Shown here: in pieces, positions 57,945 through 64,000 of the stretch
Numbering within the stretch: position 1 is the first letter of the stretch
Layout of the letters: each line of letters starts with the position of its first letter
Source: Magicicada septendecula
Taxonomy: Eukaryota > Arthropoda > Insecta > Hemiptera > Cicadidae
Reading direction: 5' to 3'
Length of the DNA: 64,000 bases
Assembly (NCBI GenBank): GCA_034769895.1
Contig: CM068373.1
Location: 281,447,879 to 281,511,878 of the forward strand
Translations under genes and position numbers: made by a program
The notes under the pieces: generated by a model
What the model saw: the letters and a program-made list of their open reading frames with translations, nothing else
Told to the model about the DNA's origin: nothing
Database searches by the model: none

Positions 57945-58217
57945 TGGCGTAGTGGGTGTGGCGCTGCTACTCTGTCGACGCGGGTTCGATTCCCGCTGGG
58001 CCCATCAGCTTTAGATACGACCGTTCCCGCTTTCAAGGCGATGGCAAACCAGCGAGAGATATACTGCCTAGTATAAACCCTTCCCAACTATGCCGTTCGG
58101 ATCCGGCGTTAAACTGTAGGTCCCATATACCTGTGAGAGACTCCGTAACACACGCACCACGGGTATGTGCGGGAAGGGTACAAACCAGTCTTAAGACTGG
58201 CGGATACAATAATAATC
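57945..58217 (+). mobile_element. tRNA-derived SINE, 273 bp, 8-bp target duplication
   Basis: The head TGGCGTAGTGGG is an RNA polymerase III A-box and GGTTCGATTCC (57983-57993) a perfect B-box, 38 bp apart as in tRNA genes. The body is unrelated to tRNA and ends in an AATAATAAT tail. It is flanked by atggttta (57937-57944 and 58218-58225), a perfect duplication. The general plan resembles the tRNA-derived SINE families known from insects; the family name is not asserted. Open frames across it are chance. Confidence 0.93.
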
Positions 58218-58429
58218 ATGGTTTAAATCTGAAAATGTGTTTCTTTTTGTTAATAAGGTGTATTGCTAGGTTGTTGTAATATGTTGCTGGTTTGAGGAAA
58301 TCTTTCTTCTATTTAAGATACGACTAAATAATCGAATTTTCTGTCTGGACTACGTACACCTTATTGAGTTTATGGGAGTATATTTTATATACTCTTATCA
58401 TCTATTTACCAAAAGCTTTTACCTTTTGA

Positions 58430-59235
58430 TGAACGAGAAATTGGTGTTTATAAGATCGGTTTTAGGAAAGGAAGAGGAACAACATACCAGATCTTCACAA
58501 TGCGTGTGTTGTTGGAAAGAACAACAGAATACGGGATACAGACACACCACCTGTTCATTGACATTAGACAAGCGTATGACAGCATTATAAGGGAAGAATT
58601 GATTCAAGTCCGGCTGGAAATGAGAATCCCAGCAAAACATGTACGAATGATCCAGCTAACAATGAAAGAAATACGCTGCATGATACATACACAATCTGAC
58701 GTGTCTAAAGACTTCGAGACACGTAAAGGTTGAAAGCAGGTAGATGGTTTAGCATGTTTATTGTTTAACCTTGCTTTGGAGAGTGTATGGAGGGCATATG
58801 GGATACATCTTATTGGAACAATATTCAACAGCTCCGTTCAGCTATTATCATATGCTGATGATATTGAGCTTGTGGGTCGGTCTTATGCTGCGCTAAATGA
58901 TGCATTCCTTGCATTGGATGGAGCTGCCAGAAGAGTTGGCCTGAGACAAACTATATAAACTATATGCGCAACCAACTACCTCAAAACGATCCGTTGGGCT
59001 GGACATGTATCACACGAGGAGATTCCAAGCAAAGTTGTAAGAGGTTTATGGTAGAAGAAGGACTGACAGACCAAGACTGCGGTGGGCGGATGGAGTGGCG
59101 ATCGACGGCCGGACTGTGTTGGGAGTGCGTGACTGGCAGACGGCAGCGCTGGGTAGAGTGTGATGGCGATCAATGTTGAAGGAGCCCATGATCCCTTGAG
59201 GATTGTAGCGCCGGGGATACGTAAGTAAGTAAGTA
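58430..59235 (+). pseudogene. LINE ORF2: reverse transcriptase core and C-terminal end, internally deleted
   Basis: The plus strand reads VYKIGFRKGRGTTYQIFTM, then THHLFIDIRQAYDSI (the palm DxxxAYD motif with catalytic Asp), then GLACLLFNLALESVWRAYGI, then VQLLSYADDIELVGRSYAAL with the YADD catalytic box near 58.85 kb. A stop follows at about 58957. The remaining C-terminal block (WTCIT-RG type, then EWRSTAGLCWECVTG) is out of frame and adjoins directly, so the thumb region is missing. The 3' end is a TAAG tetranucleotide repeat (59222-59235). This is the only LINE in the window with a readable reverse transcriptase active site. Confidence 0.87.
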
Positions 59236-59474
59236 TTTCATATACACCGATTCTATTTAGGCTGTGTGTAAGGTTGTTTCTTTTGTGTATCTGTTTTTCA
59301 GCTATGCTGTTTGCATGTTGTATATTTTTGCAATTTTTGGGCTTCTATTATGGTTGCTGTATTGTATTAAGGTCCAGATTGTATTTGGATTTGCAATACG
59401 TTATTTAAATATTTTAACGAAAGTCTACAAAACGAAAATATTTAAACGAAAATCTTTAGACCTCTACAAGATTA

Positions 59475-59800
59475 TAATGAATTATGAACTGGACCAACTG
59501 ATCCAGCGTGTCAACTTAGTCCAGTTTAATAAGAGTAGGAGGCTTGAGTGGCTGGGCCACATAAGGCAAATGGATGACAGAAGAATGGCTAAGAGAATTG
59601 CAGACTGGAGACCGGTAGGAAGAAGAATTAGAGGCAGGGCCCAGAAAGAGATGATTGGATGACGTGGAGGATGATTTGAGATGTATGAATGTGAGGGGAT
59701 AGAGACGGGTGTGTAATGACAGGGCAAAATGGAAGAAAGTTATTGACGGGGCTAAAACCCACGATGGGTTGTAACGCCAGGAGAAAGGAAGGGAAGGACG
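59475..59800 (+). pseudogene. LINE ORF2 C-terminal fragment
   Basis: Reads RRLEWLGHIRQMDDRRMAKR then IADWRPVGRRIRGRAQKE, the standard end of insect LINE ORF2, with frame drift further on and an end like aacccacgatgggttgtaac. 5' truncated. Confidence 0.78.
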
Positions 59801-60309
59801 TAATTTAAATGTATTGTGTTTTTATTAAATATATTTCTTTTCATTTTTTGATCAATTTAAAATATTTCATTTAAGTTATAGCCTTTTCCTGGTGCTGTTT
59901 GGTGTATTACTTCTCTATTTCTCTTCGTTTTGTGTGATAAGTTTTTTCCTGATATTGTGTATAGTAGTGAATACAATCTTGCATAGTCATGTTGGTTGAG
60001 AAAATTGCAGTTATTTGCTGAGTCTAGGTTAGTTGTGTTTGGTTTCTGTAAAAACTGTAGTTAATTTTAGTATAAATTAATTTTATTGTTAAGCTAAATT
60101 ATTGATTTTTTCGTGATTGATTTCTCTGCGTATCATAAACTTAACATTTTGTACGCAACTGATTGATTTCATTGTAAGGTGTGATTGGCGTTTGTATCGC
60201 TTGGCTTGGCGTTTAGATTCATAATTCAGCATCAAAATATTATCTGAACCATAGGCCTTTGTTCAGTTTGTTGACGACTTTGTGAATTTGTACAACTGCT
60301 TGTTGAGAA
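59801..60309. other. no feature recognised
   Basis: AT-rich non-coding DNA between two LINE ends. Confidence 0.35.
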
Positions 60310-60985
60310 AATATTATTGTTAATTTTTCGCTTATAATCTTCTTCTTCCTCTTCAGCACTACAGCCCAACTTGAGCCCTGGCTTCCAACACCAACCTTCT
60401 CCAGTCTCCTGTCCGTTGCCATCTCACTGTAACCCCTCACATCCATTCTTCTGAGATCCTTTAGCACATCATCCGACCATCTTATCCTTTGTCGGCCCAT
60501 TTTTTTGCTTTTATAGATCTGCGTCATCAGGATTTTCTTTGGCAAACGCCGATCATCCATCCGCGTATGGTGATCCGCGACGACCCACTGTATTCGTTGT
60601 ATTATTTCTGAATCTTACAAGGTCCTCACGATTCAATAGCTCATCTGTCTTCTAGTTATTTCTTATTCTCCATTTGTCATCTTCTTTAACCGGGCCATGA
60701 ACACGTCTTACTATCTTTCTTTCAAACCTTCTTAGTGTTTCTTGTTCTTTGTTTATTATTGTCCATGTTTCGCCTCCATAATTAACAACCGATCGGACAC
60801 GTGTGTTATGTGGTTTTATTTTTGTATTGCGACTGATGAGTTTGCTTCTCAATAGTCTGCTGTTGGCATAATATGCCCAATTTCGTATTTGTATCCCGTC
60901 ATGTATTGTCGTGTTTATGGACCGTTTATTACCCATGTATCTGAAGTTATTATCTGCTTATTTCCGCTTATAATGGAACCCTTTA
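60310..60985 (-). pseudogene. LINE ORF2 C-terminal region, broken
   Basis: The minus strand reads MGNKRSINTTIHDGIQIRNW, AYYANSRLLRSKLISRNTKI, KPHNTRVRSVVNYGGETWTI and RRFERKIVRRVHGPVKEDDK, the usual NYGGETW landmark with the RRFERKI..R..GPV block. After frame breaks it ends GRQRIRWSDDVLKDLRRMDV then EGLQ/VGSQGSSWAVVLKRKK with a GAA tail. A related 3' end is at 12490 and the insert at 18813. Confidence 0.82.
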
Positions 60986-61279
60986 CAAGGCCGTAATTTA
61001 CTGAATAATTGTATCGTTCATGATAATTGATATAATAAATGATATGAACGTTATAAACAGTACCACGACGTCATGTAATGGATTCCCCTGTATCTGTGTG
61101 TGTGTGTGCGCGCGCGCGTGTAAATTATGTAGACTACATATTAAAATTTCGATAGAATAGAAGACGTACAGATTAGAATCGAAAGTTAAAGTTGTCAGTA
61201 GATAATTGAAAAGCAGAAACGTATAATTTTATTAGAGCTTGGGAAATTCAACATCAAAGTATTTACAGGAAAACCCGTA

Positions 61280-61323
<44 letters not shown>

Positions 61324-62384
61324 GAGAGCAAATGTCACAAACAGACAGTAAACTGTATTACAAGAGCATAAGATTGCAAGTGCACTGGTTGGGTTAAAGC
61401 GAAGCAAAATGGACGTATTGTTGAGCGCCAACAAAGGCATTGTTCCACTGCGGCCAACAATAGCAATTACCGTATGGTTGAGTCCATTCTTTAACTGAAA
61501 GCACTCGTCAAGCACACATTGTTACCGTTTGCTTGAAAAGAAAACGGCCGTGTTTACCACGGTTGGTGAATGTATAAAACATATCTTGTACCACTAGTAA
61601 TTAAAAACCATAACGTTTAAATCATTGAAGAAAGTAAATAAATATTTTCGTTACATTTATAATGGTTTAGAGTGATGGAATGTTTGTGTTTAAAATCGAG
61701 ACAAGGAGTGAAGGTGAAACTTTCACGAATGTAAAGAAACGTTATTGCTATCAACTGTTAAACGTTTGGTCTCGCAGTGTTGACATTTTGTGGGAAAATC
61801 AATGTCATTACTTCTTGAAGAGACGATCTCGTGTTTCGTTACACCATATGTGTGTAGACATAGATGTAGGATACTCATTATTACTACTGCAGTTACCACG
61901 GGCAAATCACACTTTAGTAGCAATTCAAACGGGACTACGTTCTGAAGCGCCGATTACAAATTAATCTACGTATCAGGTAACCGAGCAAACACTGCCGGTC
62001 CCCGTCACAGACCAAATTCAACCGCAGTCATAGTAGCGAACCCAATCAAAGCAACTACTGTGCTCCTGTATTTGATTTAAGTAGTTTAAAGCATTTGCAT
62101 TGCCTCTGTATGTATGGCGGGCAAACAGAAGTTAATCCTTTGTAATACGTCCCTGTATGTGGTTATATGCTTACTGCCGATAGACAAGATTACCTACGCG
62201 TGATTGGTGCTCAGCTGTTAATGGATTCCGAGCGGTGTGTTAATGGAACTGCATTGTGATGGAACTAGTATTGTGGGGATTTGGTAATCGGAATGTGAAT
62301 GTTTCTGATTGCAGACGGGTATACATTTGTTAAGTCGACTCTGTAAAGGCTTTGTATAGCAAATATTCACACTATAAACCAAGG
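60986..62384. other. 1.4 kb without recognised genes; two microsatellites
   Basis: A (GT)n/(GC)n tract lies at about 61094-61120 and a (GA)n tract at 61283-61330. A 94-codon open frame near 61680 resembles nothing known to me. Confidence 0.5.
61283..61330. repeat. (GA)n microsatellite
   Basis: About 24 ga units with one aca interruption. Confidence 0.95.
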
Positions 62385-62547
62385 TGATGGCTTTTCGTGG
62401 AACTGATCCCGTACGGGCAAAAATTGTTATACATGGTACTGCCCTAGAACAAGTCAGCAATTTTGAATAGCTGGGCTAAAGTGCGTCTTATAATTCAAGC
62501 AACGAAGTTGTGAATAAGTTGGGAACATTAGAGAACCCTTAAGTCAG
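62385..62547 (+). pseudogene. LINE fragment (family A/C start of C-terminal block)
   Basis: Reads MAFRGTDPVRAKIVIHGTAL then EQVSNFE before a stop, then SYNSSNEVVNKLGT. It parallels the opening of 6411-6892. Very short. Confidence 0.7.
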
Positions 62548-62935
62548 GCAAATTGTAACTGTCCCAATATTCGTACCCGCACTACATTGTTGAAGTTTTG
62601 AATATGTGATTGTATCGATATACTACGACGTATAGAAGAAGAAAAAGTGTACAATTGTAAATTATATTATTTCTCAAAGTACAGCGAAAGTACGTGATGT
62701 TTCCATTTGTGAGGTGACGTAATAATGGTTTTTGTTTTTTAGCTTACTGTTTAAAGAAATAAAAGCCACAGTTAGAAAATATATGGCATTTAATGTGTCC
62801 ACACAGTGCTTGAATGAGAGAAACATTAAAAACAAAGAACATAACAATATTTTAACAAAAACAAGAGAAAAAAGTAAAAATACAATTTATGAAGAGTAAG
62901 TTTAAAGGAAAAACACTACGTGTTAAGAAATGAAA
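62548..62935 (+). repeat. dispersed repeat R, uninterrupted copy
   Basis: actgtcccaatattcgtacc, gaatatgtgattg, a short gaagaagaaaaag, gtgtacaattgtaaat, tagcttactgtttaaagaa, then agtgcttgaatgagag and aaacattaaaaac. This order matches 28350-28734 joined to 37994-38185 with the LTR element absent. Confidence 0.82.
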
Positions 62936-63309
62936 ACAAGACTTGTAGCGCGTTAATATTCTTTTATGTCTACTGACTGAGTTAAAGACAAGAACTATGG
63001 CAATACCTAAAACGTGAAGTGGAGATGATGTTAATGATGACGAGAAGCCAGTCAGTGTCCAAAATACAATATTCAATTAATGTATATACGCTACACACAG
63101 CTGAATTATCAATAAATTTGCAGGTACTGCCCTAGTAACCATACCCATACTCGTTTTTAATATTTCGATTATGCAATTATTGAAATCCATATGTAGTGAA
63201 TATCGCAAATAATTTTATTTGTATAATTGAAATCTTGAAAATTTATTGTGTATGTTATAAAATAGTTTGTTGACGATTCCAATCGTTTTTCATTGTCATA
63301 TCTTGTACA

Positions 63310-63640
63310 AAAAATGTTTCTACGAATAATATAACTCTGATGTGTGCCTTGACGCCAAAAGTTGGTGTTGTTAGCTCAACTCATGCGAAGTAAAATTTAG
63401 TCCTGAAAACCAATATGCCTTTAAAATAATCCTCACTTTTTGTGAAATCCATGTAAAAAAAACAAATCGAAGTAAGCGAAGTAAGCTGTTTATGAAAGAA
63501 CTTGTTTTTTAACAGCACTCATTTTGTCAATAATTCTCGGTTTTTGCGCGAATCACAGAAAATGTAATCAACTCGAAGTAAGGCGGGATGATATATAGCT
63601 CTCCTTTTTTTGTGTGTTTCCTCAAAATTTTCTTGCAGTG
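63310..63640 (-). repeat. dispersed repeat S, copy 2
   Basis: ttgacgccaaaagttgg, then aaccaatatgcctttaaaat and aacagcactcattttg match the reverse complement of 38190-38580. Non-coding. Confidence 0.7.
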
Positions 63641-63689
63641 AAGTTTGCAAGATTTTACTAACCAACATAAAAGAATACAACTGACAAGG

Positions 63690-63830
63690 TGTTCGCCAGT
63701 AACCACAGTACTGTTGCAAAAACCGTGTTTCACTGAAGATGGCCTCCAGAGGTGAGACCGAAACATCTCATAGCAAAATGCGTCAGAATGATAACTATAG
63801 TGCACCAACAGCCCGGAACTTAATTTCAGT
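63690..63830 (+). repeat. structured dispersed repeat (family I), single copy
   Basis: CTGAAGA at 63733-63739, then T, then GGCCTC/GAGACC pairing with one mismatch, then GAAAC; the tail ends ccaacagcccggaac. Confidence 0.7.
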
Positions 63831-64000
63831 AATTATGATGCCAGCCGTGAAAGCCTTAGAAAGTAGGGTAGGGTACATATTCACGTTGTAGGGTTATAGT
63901 TACAAACTGGGAAACAGTACGGCTGTTGACAAACCTAACAGGGAGCAGTCAGTGCAACCTAAACATTGCCATCAGGAAAGCTAAGAGAGTTTACCCCATA

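Noticed and set aside
61680-61964. A 94-codon plus-strand frame
   Set aside because: It resembles no known protein, has no paired features and is within the length expected by chance; listed only as unassigned sequence.

Overview
The window looks like a piece of a large, AT-rich, transposon-filled insect nuclear genome with mitochondrial DNA at its left end. Bases 1-3484 read as insect mitochondrial DNA in the ancestral insect gene order: cob 3' end, trnS2, nad1 (minus), trnL1 (minus), rrnL (minus), trnV (minus), rrnS (minus). TGA is used as tryptophan and the two protein genes are open, so this is either a very recent nuclear mitochondrial insertion (NUMT) or an assembly join. The order is inferred only from the mitochondrial genes and the repeat repertoire. 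I cannot name the species; a polyneopteran-type insect is a guess.

From about 3.5 to 28.7 kb the DNA is a mosaic of old, short mobile elements. It holds 3' ends of several LINE families on both strands, three deleted Tc1/mariner relics, a Helitron-type PIF1 helicase relic (18.07-19.71 kb) with a 118-bp LINE tail inserted in it, a near-perfect 0.75-kb palindrome (17.03-17.77 kb), a pogo-like MITE, two other terminal-inverted-repeat elements, and foldback repeats.

From 28.7 to 50.5 kb two LTR retrotransposons of the Ty3/gypsy type dominate. The first (28735-37988) has near-identical 1.6-kb LTRs, a 5-bp target duplication, a gag and a nearly whole pol. It sits inside a dispersed repeat whose uninterrupted relative lies at about 62.55-62.93 kb. 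The second (39159-50160) sits inside a Penelope-like element whose GIY-YIG region is split across its two sides. It is defective: it has a gag, a protease and only the start of reverse transcriptase, followed by a tandem array of about 90-bp units.

From 50.6 to 64 kb the mosaic resumes: a second copy of a 0.75-kb TIR element, another foldback, LINE 3' ends, an 844-bp mariner relic with TA duplications, and a tRNA-derived SINE with a perfect 8-bp target duplication.

No host protein-coding gene could be supported in the nuclear part. The most unusual signal is a dispersed repeat family present in at least eleven partial copies. Each copy has a CTGANGA box, a stem-loop whose stem sequence changes while pairing is largely kept, then a GAAAC box, then often a second hairpin. 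The layout resembles a hammerhead ribozyme core. Three loci carry the family as head-to-head foldbacks.
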